Part shown: in pieces, positions 7,931 to 16,670 of the stretch
Numbering within the stretch: position 1 is the first letter of the stretch
Layout: every line of letters begins with the position of its first letter
Source: Deltaproteobacteria bacterium
GTDB taxonomy: Bacteria; Desulfobacterota; DSM-4660; Desulfatiglandales; Desulfatiglandaceae
DNA length: 57,505 nt
Assembly (NCBI GenBank): GCA_019307945.1
Contig: JAFDIS010000013.1
Location: forward strand, 1-57,505
Direction: 5' to 3'
The notes under the pieces: model-generated
What the model saw: only the letters and a program-made list of their open reading frames with translations
Told to the model about the DNA's origin: nothing
Databases searched by the model: none
Made by a program: the position numbers and the translations under genes

Positions 7931-9921
7931 CCCAGGGAAGAGTCGTAGAATACATAGACCAGGGCCGCTTCGTGTGCGCCGTCTGCCTTCAGGACAAGGG
8001 CGGCAGGCTTCACCTGCTCACCCTGAATCGCCGGGAGGTAAATATTCCGCCCAAGCGGGCCCTTTCCATCTCCCGGGAGTCCATCCCCGTGGACCGGCCC
8101 CGTGAAGAGATCCTGGACCGGCTCCGGCGCGTCGAAGAGGCGCGCTCCAGCCTCAAGGAACAGGTCAACGTGCAGGAACTCTGGGAACTGATCCACGACG
8201 AGCAGGAGAGCTTCGACCATCGCTACCTGGCCCAGCTCTGTTTCGGTGAGCAAATCACGGACGACCACTGCTCCGCACTGATGAGGGCCCTTTTCGAAGA
8301 CCGCCTCCATTTCAAGTTGAAAGACGGTCGTTTCCTCCCCCACAGCCTGGAAAAGGTGGAGGCGCTGATCAAACAGCGCGAGGAGGAAGCGATCCGCGAA
8401 GAACGCCTGCGGCAGGGAAGCCTCTGGATCAAGGGATTGACGGAAGGCCGCGAAACGGATCCTCCCGCCTGTGCAGAGGAGATCGTGGAGGTCCTGAAGC
8501 AGCTTGCGCTCCACGGCAAGGAGGCGCCTGATTACAAGTTCGGCGCGGAACTCCTCTCGAGGGCCGGCACCCCCGGCGGGCTCAGGGCCGCCAGGCGCCT
8601 CCTCGTGCGGATGGGCGTCTGGGAAGAGGACGAAAATCTCGATCTGATCCGGCTTGAAATCCCTACCGATTTTCCCGAATCCGCGCTCGAAGAATCAGAG
8701 CGCCTGGCCCGGAGGCCGTTCTCCGGGGAGGGCAGGGAGGACCTCAGAGACCTTCCGGTGATCACCATCGACGGTCCTGCCACCCTGGACTTCGACGACG
8801 CCTTGAGTGTGGTGTTCGATGGGGATGACGTAGTCGTGGGGATTCACATCACGGACGTGGCCGCCCTGATCCCGCCCGACTCTCCCGTGGACCGTGAGGC
8901 CCTCCTGCGCGCATCTTCGCTTTACCTCCCCGGGCGCCAGGTCCCTATGATTCCCCCCGATCTGTCCCAGGAGGCCCTGAGCCTCAAAGAGGGGTGTGAC
9001 CGGCCCGCATTGTCGCTTCTTACCAGGTTCGACAGTGAGGGGAACCTGAAAGAACATCGTTTCACCACCAGCCTGATCCGGGTAAAAAAACGCATGACTT
9101 ATGACGAAGTCAACGAGACCCTGTCCTCTGACCCATCCCTTCGGGCGCTCCACCGCCTCAGCGTGCGTCTGCGCAACAGGAGGGAAGAGCAAGGGGCGCT
9201 GCAGCTCTCTGTGCCGGAGCTCATTTTCCTGGTCGAGGAAAACGGTCTGTCCGTGAGACTACTGGAGCAGGAGACGCCTTCGCGCAACATCATCGCCGAG
9301 TTCATGATCCTGTACAACGCGCTTGCCGCCCGACTCTGCAAGGAGGAAGGGATTCCAGTGCTCTATCGCACCCAGGAAGCGCCCTCCGAGAGGCTCGAGG
9401 TGGACGAGTGGGGATATCTGTACTATGTATTTCGTCAACGCAGAAAGCTCTATCCGCTGAAGATGGACACCGAACCCGGCGCCCACGCGGGTCTGGGCCT
9501 CGACGCCTACACCCAGGCCACTTCCCCGATCCGGCGCTACCTCGACCTGGTGGTACAACGCCAGATCCAGGGGTTTCTGACGGGCGCGGGCCCGGTGTAC
9601 ACGGAGGAGACACTGGGGCGGATCCGGCTCTCCGTAGAGCCCGTGCTGCGGAATCTCTTACGCGTGCGGGTCAACCAGATGAGATACTGGACCCTCAAAT
9701 ACCTTCGACAGCAGGGCCGCCGTGCCTACAGGGCCTTCGTGCTGGACGTACTCAAGTCCCGCTACCGGGTGGTGCTCACGGACCTCCTTTTCGTGACGGA
9801 AGTCAAACGAAACGAGGGCCCCACCCTTTCCCCGGGCCGGCCGCTATGGGTGTTGTTGTCCAAGGCGGATCCATGGGAAGACATCGTGGAATTTGAGATC
9901 ACCGATGCGCCCCAATCCTGA
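7927..9921 (+). CDS. RNase II/R-family (RNB domain) exoribonuclease
   Basis: 664 residues. An N-terminal 240-residue region with winged-helix character precedes the RNB catalytic domain (about 270-580). The domain shows the acidic metal-binding motif (ITIDGPATLDFDDALSV with its Asp cluster) and the conserved Arg motif TSPIRRYLDLVVQRQI. Only a short, divergent S1-like tail follows. RNB enzymes degrade RNA 3' to 5' in the cytoplasm. The protein lacks the two cold-shock domains of classical RNase R/II, so it belongs to the divergent RNB group seen in deltaproteobacteria and cyanobacteria. Its ATG overlaps the stop of a small upstream frame. Confidence 0.9.
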   Translation: MTQGRVVEYIDQGRFVCAVCLQDKGGRLHLLTLNRREVNIPPKRALSISRESIPVDRPREEILDRLRRVEEARSSLKEQVNVQELWELIHDEQESFDHRYLAQLCFGEQITDDHCSALMRALFEDRLHFKLKDGRFLPHSLEKVEALIKQREEEAIREERLRQGSLWIKGLTEGRETDPPACAEEIVEVLKQLALHGKEAPDYKFGAELLSRAGTPGGLRAARRLLVRMGVWEEDENLDLIRLEIPTDFPESALEESERLARRPFSGEGREDLRDLPVITIDGPATLDFDDALSVVFDGDDVVVGIHITDVAALIPPDSPVDREALLRASSLYLPGRQVPMIPPDLSQEALSLKEGCDRPALSLLTRFDSEGNLKEHRFTTSLIRVKKRMTYDEVNETLSSDPSLRALHRLSVRLRNRREEQGALQLSVPELIFLVEENGLSVRLLEQETPSRNIIAEFMILYNALAARLCKEEGIPVLYRTQEAPSERLEVDEWGYLYYVFRQRRKLYPLKMDTEPGAHAGLGLDAYTQATSPIRRYLDLVVQRQIQGFLTGAGPVYTEETLGRIRLSVEPVLRNLLRVRVNQMRYWTLKYLRQQGRRAYRAFVLDVLKSRYRVVLTDLLFVTEVKRNEGPTLSPGRPLWVLLSKADPWEDIVEFEITDAPQS

Positions 9922-9957
9922 CACCGGCGAGGGAGCGGGTCCCGCCCGGGCTGCGTT

Positions 9958-11463
9958 TCAATGCCCCGGAACCAGCCTTACCAGGAATCGGGCGATCACC
10001 TCCTCGCCCCGGCTCGCCAAGATCTCCCATACCTCCCCTTTCTTTGCCAGCGAGTAGCGCTTGAGCAGATCCGAACCCGTGTCGATCAAGTACCCGCGGT
10101 CTTCTCCCGTATTGTTCTTCCAGTCTCCCACGAACCCCTTGAAATTGACCGTCACGTCCGCCGTTTGGGGGGAGGGGGGATAGAGATCCAGGATTTTCAT
10201 ACGCTCTCCCCGGACCAATTCCAGTGTCTCGTTCTGCCCCAGGAGGATCCGGTACCCCTTGGCCTCCACCACGAGATAGGTGCCCTGGGGCAGCCGGGAG
10301 GCGGGGGCCCTGACGGGTTGTCCGCGGGAGTGGATGCGCACGGGTATTTCCGCGAACTTTTGGTGGTCCTTGCGGACCACGATCGCCGTGTTTCGCCGGA
10401 TGCAGAAGGACTTTCTGAAATCGTGCAGTTCCCCGTAGCCCAGGATGTCCAGACTCAAGCCCCGCTCGTAATTGGCCTCGATATGGGAGACATAAAGGGA
10501 GTCGCCGCTCCTCAGCATGACACGTTCTCCGGGCCTCACCACGATGGGCGTGTCGTTGTTGATGGAGAGCACCAGGTACTTTAGCGCCGGGGGTTCGGAG
10601 CGAAATCCCGGTGTCTCGGGAATGATCCCGAACATCCTCATGAAGGCGTTGATCACCAGGTTGTGGTATCGGACCTTCAGATCGATGCTCGGGAGAAACT
10701 TGGAGGTCTCCACGCCGAAGGCGGGGATATGGTGGTGGGTCAGGGCATAATAGGTGGCCGACTTTCGCTGCTCCTTGTGGCGACTGTCCGGAGCGCCCGT
10801 GCGCGTGTTGTTGAAATGAAACCGGTAGAGTTCGTTTTCAATATGGGTATTGACCTCTCGAATGACCTCCCGGGCCATTTCCCCCAGCCTGATGGTCCGC
10901 CGGGATCCGGGAATCGTGTATTCTTCGCAGTCGGCGATGATGGACTGCCCGAAGCGCGTGGGCCCCCGCCATTTGCTGATGGGCTTCGGATAATAGTACC
11001 CGGATCCATCGTGGAGATTTAACAGGTAGTCGCTCTCCCCTATCAGTTTCTTGAGGATGGAGACGATCCGGTCTTCCATGCTGGGGACCGGCGGCGCCGG
11101 GGCGAACTTTCGGTTCATGTCACCGTGAGGCCCCCTGTGGTTGAGGAGGATGGAGTAAAAATTGGCCCGTGGAACCACGATGAGGTTTCCCTTTTCCAGG
11201 CTCATGTCCGCATAAAGATCCGCGGACAGGAACCCTCCGGGCTCATTGCCCTGGATGCCGCCGATAAGCATAAGGGTCTTTCCCGGTTTCCGGCCCCGAA
11301 TCTTGTAAACATTCAATTCATAGGCCGTATCGGGAAAATAGGTCAGGTGCTCGCGCCTGGCCGAGGCACGCCCCGGAAACAGCAGGAGCAGGCAAAGCAG
11401 AATCGCCCACCCGAGTGCCCCGTTCGCCCTGTGACGCCGGTCAAGCATCGTTTCCCACTTCAA
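9958..11463 (-). CDS. M99-family D,L-carboxypeptidase, Csd4/Pgp1-like
   Basis: 501 residues with a signal peptide (ILLCLLLLFPGRASA, about residues 20-36). The M14-like catalytic domain shows GGIQGNEPGG, where the first zinc ligand is Gln rather than His, followed by the Glu, and NLHDGSGYYYP with the third ligand His. The Gln-x2-Glu...His set and the NLHDGSG motif are those of Helicobacter Csd4 and Campylobacter Pgp1, which trim peptidoglycan tripeptides to dipeptides in the periplasm. The C-terminal 230 residues are beta-rich, as in Csd4. It overlaps the preceding coiled-coil gene by 23 bases and ends the purB-LDT-coiled coil-M99 run. The class assignment is strong; substrate is by homology. 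Confidence 0.85.
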   Translation of the reverse strand: MKWETMLDRRHRANGALGWAILLCLLLLFPGRASARREHLTYFPDTAYELNVYKIRGRKPGKTLMLIGGIQGNEPGGFLSADLYADMSLEKGNLIVVPRANFYSILLNHRGPHGDMNRKFAPAPPVPSMEDRIVSILKKLIGESDYLLNLHDGSGYYYPKPISKWRGPTRFGQSIIADCEEYTIPGSRRTIRLGEMAREVIREVNTHIENELYRFHFNNTRTGAPDSRHKEQRKSATYYALTHHHIPAFGVETSKFLPSIDLKVRYHNLVINAFMRMFGIIPETPGFRSEPPALKYLVLSINNDTPIVVRPGERVMLRSGDSLYVSHIEANYERGLSLDILGYGELHDFRKSFCIRRNTAIVVRKDHQKFAEIPVRIHSRGQPVRAPASRLPQGTYLVVEAKGYRILLGQNETLELVRGERMKILDLYPPSPQTADVTVNFKGFVGDWKNNTGEDRGYLIDTGSDLLKRYSLAKKGEVWEILASRGEEVIARFLVRLVPGH

Positions 11464-12280
11464 ATTCCTTCTCTAGCAACAAACGCCCATCGTGGTTGTA
11501 GACCAATACGAACAGGCGAGTGGGTCTGTCACCCGGCCCTTCGAGGCGGAATTCTCCACGGACGGTCTTGAATCGCTTGATAAAGAAGATCTGCCCCCGT
11601 TTGAAGTTGACGGGCCTTCCATTGCGCAGGGTCGTTTTCGGATAGGACCTGAACCGGGGGGGATTCGATTTTTCGTCCACTGCAATCATGTGAACGTAAC
11701 CGCGTACGGGGCCCTCTCCTTCCCGGATATTGACTACCTTGAAGGCCACCCCGACCCGCTGGTCTTCGAACCGCGTGGTCAGGTCCCTGACATCCACCAT
11801 GGACTCAACGGATGATTCCGCCTTCCGAAGCTCCCCTGAAGCAACCTCCTTGGGGGGCGGTCCCGCATAGGGTGCCACAGTCCCCTGGGAGGCGGCCTTG
11901 GCCGCAACGACCGGGTTCGCCTTCCCTGTTTCCAACCCTGAGAGATATTCCTCTAAAAGGCCCACCTGTTGCTCAGCGCGGTACAGGTCTCTTTGAACCC
12001 TCTCGGCCTGGTCCCTGGCATCGGTCACCTCTTCCGAAAGCGCCTTGTTCTCCCGCCGGAGATCAAAATACCGGTTGATCACCAGGATGGAGGCCAGGAT
12101 GTAGAGAGCCAAAAAGAGACTCGCCCAGAACAGGATCCGGGGAGAGATCTCAAAGCGAAGCACACGCCCCACGCCCCTGACCACCATGACCGTCAGAGGC
12201 CCGTTGTAAGAAACGCCTACCTTCGGTTTGCGTTCCCGTTTTCGGCGATCTTTTTCCAGGTCTCCCGTCTGATCTTCCAC
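11441..12280 (-). CDS. Single-span inner-membrane coiled-coil protein of the cell-shape operon
   Basis: 279 residues from GTG 12280 (AGGGGG upstream), overlapping the L,D-transpeptidase gene by 64 bases. An ATG at 12187 would avoid the overlap and give 248 residues. It has a basic cytoplasmic N-terminus, one membrane span (ILFWASLFLALYILASILVI, about residues 48-67), a coiled coil (about 70-118), a Pro/Ala linker, and a conserved-looking periplasmic beta domain (about 155-279). I recognise no Pfam-type domain. Lying between an L,D-transpeptidase and an M99 peptidase, it is a good candidate scaffold that localises the two wall enzymes, as Csd5 does in Helicobacter. That role is inference. Confidence 0.75.
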   Translation of the reverse strand: MEDQTGDLEKDRRKRERKPKVGVSYNGPLTVMVVRGVGRVLRFEISPRILFWASLFLALYILASILVINRYFDLRRENKALSEEVTDARDQAERVQRDLYRAEQQVGLLEEYLSGLETGKANPVVAAKAASQGTVAPYAGPPPKEVASGELRKAESSVESMVDVRDLTTRFEDQRVGVAFKVVNIREGEGPVRGYVHMIAVDEKSNPPRFRSYPKTTLRNGRPVNFKRGQIFFIKRFKTVRGEFRLEGPGDRPTRLFVLVYNHDGRLLLEKEFEVGNDA

Positions 12281-13638
12281 CGCTTCCCCCTCTTCACCAG
12301 CAGAAGCACCTTCCTGCCGTAATCCTCGTAGGTGTCCGCCACATATCTCTGACGGAACCTGACCATGGCCTGTCCGGGCCCGGTCAATCGGATTTTCCGG
12401 CCCTCCACCAGGACACGGAGCTTACCGTACTTCCGATTCAGTCCCGCCTTGTACCGCCTCCACGCGGACCGGTTCATGCCCCGGGAACGGAAGGAGGAGT
12501 CGTAACAGGCCATGTAGGCATCAAGATCCTTGTCTTCCCATGCCCGCCGCCAGGTGCGGACGAACCGGGCGATCTCCTCTTTTACTTCCAGGGGTTTGAC
12601 CGGAGAAACGGCCCTCTTTCCTTCCTTGAAGAATTCCCCTACGATTTTCCAGGACGCGCTGTTTTTGGCCAGGTACAGCCGCTTTTCCCCGCTGCTGGTA
12701 AACCCGTTTCCCTGAAAGATCTGGTGAAATTTCGCCAGGACCACGCCGTTGACCTGAAAGAGTTCCAGCCCTTCAATCCGGACCCGGATCTTCTTATAAC
12801 GCATGAAAAGCCCGGCCTTGTATCGCTTCCAGGCGGCGAGATCCATCCCCCGGCCGTTGAAACTTCCGGCGTAGGCGCCGATATAGGCGTCGAGATCTCC
12901 CCGCTCCCACGCCGAGCGCCACCGCTCAAGCGACTCTTCGACACCGGCTGCCTCCCGCCTGCGGACCGCGTCCTCCACCCATTCGATCTTGTCCGTTATT
13001 ATCACGGGAGTCCGCCTGAGACGGATATAGCGCGAAAGTGTTTCGATGCTGTGGTTTTCCAGTACCACACATCCGTTCGTGTCCCGCGGCTTGAGCATCT
13101 TGTTCGTACCGTGGAACCAGATACCGTACCCCCCTCGACCCTCCAGTCGGTCCAGAGGATTGGGATAGTCGATGGGGTAGGCCCGCACACCGTAAGTCGA
13201 GGAAAGATCCTTTTCCGTGTAGGATTGGGTGAAGAAATAAACTCCTTCCGGAGTCTTGCGATCGTTTTTCCGCTGTTTCGGTCCGCCGTTTTCGCCCGTG
13301 GAGCAGGGGAAGACCACGGTGGGTCGGATGGACTCCCCCTTGTGAAACACCCAGACTTCCTGGGCCTCTTTGTCCACGACCACGGCGTGTTCACTTTCGA
13401 GCCCCGACCATTTCAAGAGGGCACGTGGGACCAGAGCGGCGCCAGCCGGGCATGAGGAGACAAAGAAAAACAGAAACAGGAACAGGCCGAAAAGGGGCAC
13501 AGTCCTTACGGCCCGCAACGGGCCGCCCCTTGGATCGCATTCCCCCCTCCCATACCCCGCGGGCTCCAGCAGCTTCTGCGCGGAACCGTTCCCGGTCGAA
13601 TTACCGGCGGCCCCGTTCAGTCCCTTCCCGATCCTCAT
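12217..13638 (-). CDS. YkuD L,D-transpeptidase-fold protein with two NTF2-like repeats, Csd6/Pgp2-like
   Basis: 473 residues from ATG 13638 (GAGGAG just upstream). A hydrophobic export signal ending VSSCPAGA could be a lipobox. The YkuD domain (about 85-230) has GIWFHGTN and DTNGCVVLEN with the catalytic His and Cys. Two tandem SnoaL/NTF2-like repeats follow, each starting with a W(R/x)xAWExxDLDAY pattern and RYKAGL. YkuD plus NTF2 is the architecture of Helicobacter Csd6 and Campylobacter Pgp2, which are L,D-carboxypeptidases acting after Csd4/Pgp1. Here the NTF2 unit is duplicated. It starts 7 bases after purB ends. The long N-terminal stretch before the signal suggests the true start may be further in. 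Confidence 0.82.
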   Translation of the reverse strand: MRIGKGLNGAAGNSTGNGSAQKLLEPAGYGRGECDPRGGPLRAVRTVPLFGLFLFLFFFVSSCPAGAALVPRALLKWSGLESEHAVVVDKEAQEVWVFHKGESIRPTVVFPCSTGENGGPKQRKNDRKTPEGVYFFTQSYTEKDLSSTYGVRAYPIDYPNPLDRLEGRGGYGIWFHGTNKMLKPRDTNGCVVLENHSIETLSRYIRLRRTPVIITDKIEWVEDAVRRREAAGVEESLERWRSAWERGDLDAYIGAYAGSFNGRGMDLAAWKRYKAGLFMRYKKIRVRIEGLELFQVNGVVLAKFHQIFQGNGFTSSGEKRLYLAKNSASWKIVGEFFKEGKRAVSPVKPLEVKEEIARFVRTWRRAWEDKDLDAYMACYDSSFRSRGMNRSAWRRYKAGLNRKYGKLRVLVEGRKIRLTGPGQAMVRFRQRYVADTYEDYGRKVLLLVKRGKRWKIRRETWKKIAENGNANRR

Positions 13639-13645
13639 GCGCTCC

Positions 13646-14935
13646 TCAGAACACCCGGTCGAAGATGTGGTCCACATATTTGAGGTGGTAGCGAAGGTCG
13701 AAGATTTCCTCGATTTCCTTTTCGGTCAAGATCTTCCGAAGATCCTCGTCCGCCAACAGGAGTTCCTTGAAGGGACGGCCGCTTTCCCATACCTTGAGCG
13801 CGTTTCGCTGGACCAGGACATAGGCATCCTGTCTTTCCAGGCCCTTTTCGGCGAGCCTGAGCAGGACCTGCTGGGAGAAGATCAGGCCTTTGGTCAGCTC
13901 CAGGTTTTCTTTCATCCGCTCCGGATGGACCACAAGCCCCTCCAGGATGCCCCGGAGCCTGTGGACCATGAAATCAGCCAGGATCGTGCTGTCCGGACCG
14001 ATGACCCGCTCCACGGAGGAGTGGCTGATATCCCTTTCGTGCCAGAGGGCCATGTTCTCCATGGCCGCCAGTGCATTGGAACGCAGCAGGCGCGCGAGCC
14101 CCGAGATGTTCTCCGAACCGATGGGATTTTTCTTGTGGGGCATGGCGGAGGAGCCCTTTTGCCCCTTGCCGAAGGGTTCCTCGGCCTCGAGGACCTCCGT
14201 TCTCTGCAGGTGCCGTATCTCCACGGCGATCTTCTCCAGACTGCCCCCCAGGACGGCCAGGCTGGTGAAATATTGGGCGTGACGGTCGCGCTGAATGATC
14301 TGGGTGGAGATTTCCGCAGGTCGCAAACCGAGCTTTCCGCAGGCCTTCTCTTCAATCTCGGGGGAAATATTGGCGAAGGTTCCCACGGCCCCGGAAATTT
14401 TTCCGTAGCTGATCACCTCACAGGCCTCTTCGAGCCGCCGCAGGTTCCGCTTCATTTCAGCGTACCACACCGCCAGCTTGAAACCGAAGGTGATGGGCTC
14501 TGCGTGGATGCCGTGGGACCGGCCGATCATTACCGTGGATTTATGCTCCATGGCCCTGGAGCGGATAACGCCCATCAAAGACTTGACCCCCCGGATGACC
14601 ATCTCCATGGCCTCCTTGAGGAGCAGGGCGAAGCTTGTGTCCAGGATATCCGAGGAGGTCAGGCCCATGTGAATGAACCGGGAGTCCGGACCCACGTGTT
14701 CGGCCACGTTGGTCAGAAACGCAATTACATCGTGCTTGGTCTCCTGCTCGATGGCCAGGATCCGATCCACCGAAAACGCCGCCCTTTTTCGTATAACCTC
14801 CGCCGAACTTTTTGGAATCAACCCCTTTTCCGCCATGGCGTCACATACGGCCAGTTCCACCTCGAGCCACTTGGCGTAGCGGTTTTCATCCTCCCAGATG
14901 CGTGCCATCTCGGGCCGCGTGTACCTCGGAATCAC
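13646..14935 (-). CDS. purB: Adenylosuccinate lyase
   Basis: 429 residues, normal length, from a GTG with GAGGAGGG upstream. The fumarase/aspartase-superfamily signature SSAMPHKKNP is present, with the TSSD and GRSHGIHAEPITFG active-site segments. It catalyses two steps of purine synthesis: removal of fumarate from SAICAR and from adenylosuccinate. It is first in a minus-strand run with the cell-wall genes, but this link is probably only positional. Confidence 0.97.
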   Translation of the reverse strand: MIPRYTRPEMARIWEDENRYAKWLEVELAVCDAMAEKGLIPKSSAEVIRKRAAFSVDRILAIEQETKHDVIAFLTNVAEHVGPDSRFIHMGLTSSDILDTSFALLLKEAMEMVIRGVKSLMGVIRSRAMEHKSTVMIGRSHGIHAEPITFGFKLAVWYAEMKRNLRRLEEACEVISYGKISGAVGTFANISPEIEEKACGKLGLRPAEISTQIIQRDRHAQYFTSLAVLGGSLEKIAVEIRHLQRTEVLEAEEPFGKGQKGSSAMPHKKNPIGSENISGLARLLRSNALAAMENMALWHERDISHSSVERVIGPDSTILADFMVHRLRGILEGLVVHPERMKENLELTKGLIFSQQVLLRLAEKGLERQDAYVLVQRNALKVWESGRPFKELLLADEDLRKILTEKEIEEIFDLRYHLKYVDHIFDRVF

Positions 14936-14969
14936 TTTCCGTCCCTCCTCACGTCCGTCCGCGGGGGCC

Positions 14970-15201
14970 TCAGGCCCCCCTGGCCGTGGCGATCACCGCC
15001 CGCATGAAGGCGAGCAGGTCGTCCGGCTTGCGGCTGGTCACCAGCTTGTCGTCCACCACCACCTCCTGTTCCACCCACCGGGCGCCGGCGTTGACCAGGT
15101 CGTCCTTGATTGCGAAGAGGCTCGTCACGGTCCGGTTCTTGAGGATGCCGGCCTCGGCCGGCATCCCCCCGGCTTGGCATATCTGGCGGGCCGTCCTCGG
15201 C
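14970..15201 (-). pseudogene. Truncated DJ-1/PfpI-family gene (C-terminal part only)
   Basis: The minus-strand frame ending at 14970 encodes the last 70-75 residues of a DJ-1/PfpI protein: ARQICQAGG, EAGILKNRTVTS, then AIKDDLVNAGARWVEQEVVVD and TSRKPDDLLAFMRAVI. Intact members are 170-190 residues. The N-terminal half is missing and the homology begins directly after the nfnB stop codon, so this looks like a deletion remnant. The nucleophile Cys is kept but the usual following His is Gln. A 7-bp perfect hairpin (GGGGGCC/GGCCCCC, 14963-14979) overlaps its stop. Confidence 0.75.
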
Positions 15202-16602
15202 CTACCACCCCCAGGTGAGGTACTTGTGGATGGAGTCCGAGGCCTTTCTGCCGGCGCCCATGGCCAGGATCACCGTGGCCTGGCCGGTGACGATGTCGCC
15301 GCCGGCCCACACGCCCTTCTTTGTGGTCTTGCCCGTCTCCGGGTCGGCCACGATGTAGCCCCACTTGTTGAGAGCGAGGCCCTCGGTTGTCTGGGTGAGC
15401 AGGGGGTTGGCCCCCGCGCCCACCGCTATGACCACAAGGTCGCACTCCATGGTAAACTCGGAGCCCTCCACCGGCACCGGCCGGCGCCTGCCGGACTCGT
15501 CCGGCTCTCCCAATTCCATCCGGATGCATTCCATGGCCTTGACCCTGCCCTGGTCGTCCCCGATGAAGCGCTTGGGGTTGGTGAGCAGGAAGAACTCGAT
15601 CCCCTCCTCCTCGGCATGGTGGATCTCCGCGGCCCTGGCGGGCATCTCCTCGCGGGACCTGCGGTAGACGATGCGCACCCGGTCCGCCCCCAGGCGCATG
15701 GCCGTACGGGCCGAGTCCATGGCCACGTTGCCCGCCCCCAGGACCACCACGTCCTTGCCCTTGACAATGGGGGTGTCGTACTCCGGGAACAGGTAGGCCT
15801 TCATGAGGTTGGCCCTGGTGAGGTACTCGTTGGCCGAGTAGATGCCGATGAGGTTTTCCCCGGGCACGTTGAGGAACCGCGGCAGGCCCGCGCCCACGCC
15901 CACGTAGACGGCGTCGTAGCCCTCCTCGAACAGTTCGTCCACGATCACGGTGCGGCCCACCACCACGTTGCACTGCACCTCCACACCCAGCCGTTCGAGA
16001 AAGTTCACCTCCTGGAACACGATCTCCTTGGGCAGCCGGAACTCGGGGATGCCGTAGACCAGCACCCCGCCGGGCTTGTGGAAGGCCTCGAACACGGTGA
16101 CATGGTGGCCCTTCAGCACCAAATCGCCGGCCACGGTGAGGCCGGAGGGCCCGGAGCCCACCACGGCCACGCGCTTGCCCGTGGGCTCGGCTTTGGGGGG
16201 GAGCTCGCCCTTGCCGTGGGCCCGCTCCCAGTCGGCCGCAAAGCGCTCAAGGTTGCCTATGGCTACCGGGTCGCCCTTCTTGGCCAGGATACACCTGCCC
16301 TCGCACTGGATCTCCTGGGGGCAGACCCGGCCGCAGACGGCCGGCAGGCTGTTGCGCTCCCAGATCTTGTGGATGGCCTTGGTGAATTCGCCCTCCCTGA
16401 TAAGCTTGATGAAGGCCGGGATTTCCACCGAGACGGGGCAGCCCTCGATGCAGGAGGGTTTCTTGCACTGCAGGCATCGCTCGGCCTCCTTGACGGCCTG
16501 CTCTTCCGTGTACCCCAGGGGCACCTCGTCGAAGTTGCGTTTCCTTACCTGGGGATCCTGTTCGGGCATGGGTTGCCTTGGGATCTTTTCCGCCTTTGCC
16601 AT
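15202..16602 (-). CDS. nfnB: NfnB/GltD-like FAD-NADP oxidoreductase subunit
   Basis: 466 residues. The N-terminal ferredoxin-like domain II has two Cys clusters (RCLQCKKPSCIEGCP and CGRVCPQEIQCEGRC). It is followed by FAD (VAVVGSGPSGLTVA) and NADP (VVVLGAGNVAMDSARTAMRLG) Rossmann motifs and a C-terminal AGGDIVTGQATVILAMGAG. The architecture is that of the small glutamate synthase subunit, but no gltB is nearby and an NfnA-type gene lies directly upstream. It is therefore called the large subunit of NADH-dependent reduced ferredoxin:NADP oxidoreductase, the flavin-based electron-bifurcating enzyme. The homologous insert inside the HdrA gene of this window is related. Confidence 0.88.
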   Translation of the reverse strand: MAKAEKIPRQPMPEQDPQVRKRNFDEVPLGYTEEQAVKEAERCLQCKKPSCIEGCPVSVEIPAFIKLIREGEFTKAIHKIWERNSLPAVCGRVCPQEIQCEGRCILAKKGDPVAIGNLERFAADWERAHGKGELPPKAEPTGKRVAVVGSGPSGLTVAGDLVLKGHHVTVFEAFHKPGGVLVYGIPEFRLPKEIVFQEVNFLERLGVEVQCNVVVGRTVIVDELFEEGYDAVYVGVGAGLPRFLNVPGENLIGIYSANEYLTRANLMKAYLFPEYDTPIVKGKDVVVLGAGNVAMDSARTAMRLGADRVRIVYRRSREEMPARAAEIHHAEEEGIEFFLLTNPKRFIGDDQGRVKAMECIRMELGEPDESGRRRPVPVEGSEFTMECDLVVIAVGAGANPLLTQTTEGLALNKWGYIVADPETGKTTKKGVWAGGDIVTGQATVILAMGAGRKASDSIHKYLTWGW

Positions 16603-16670
16603 ACTATACTATCCTCCCCTTTATGCTCCTCCCTTGCGGCACGCCGCAGGGGCTGTTGTCCTCAGCCGGT

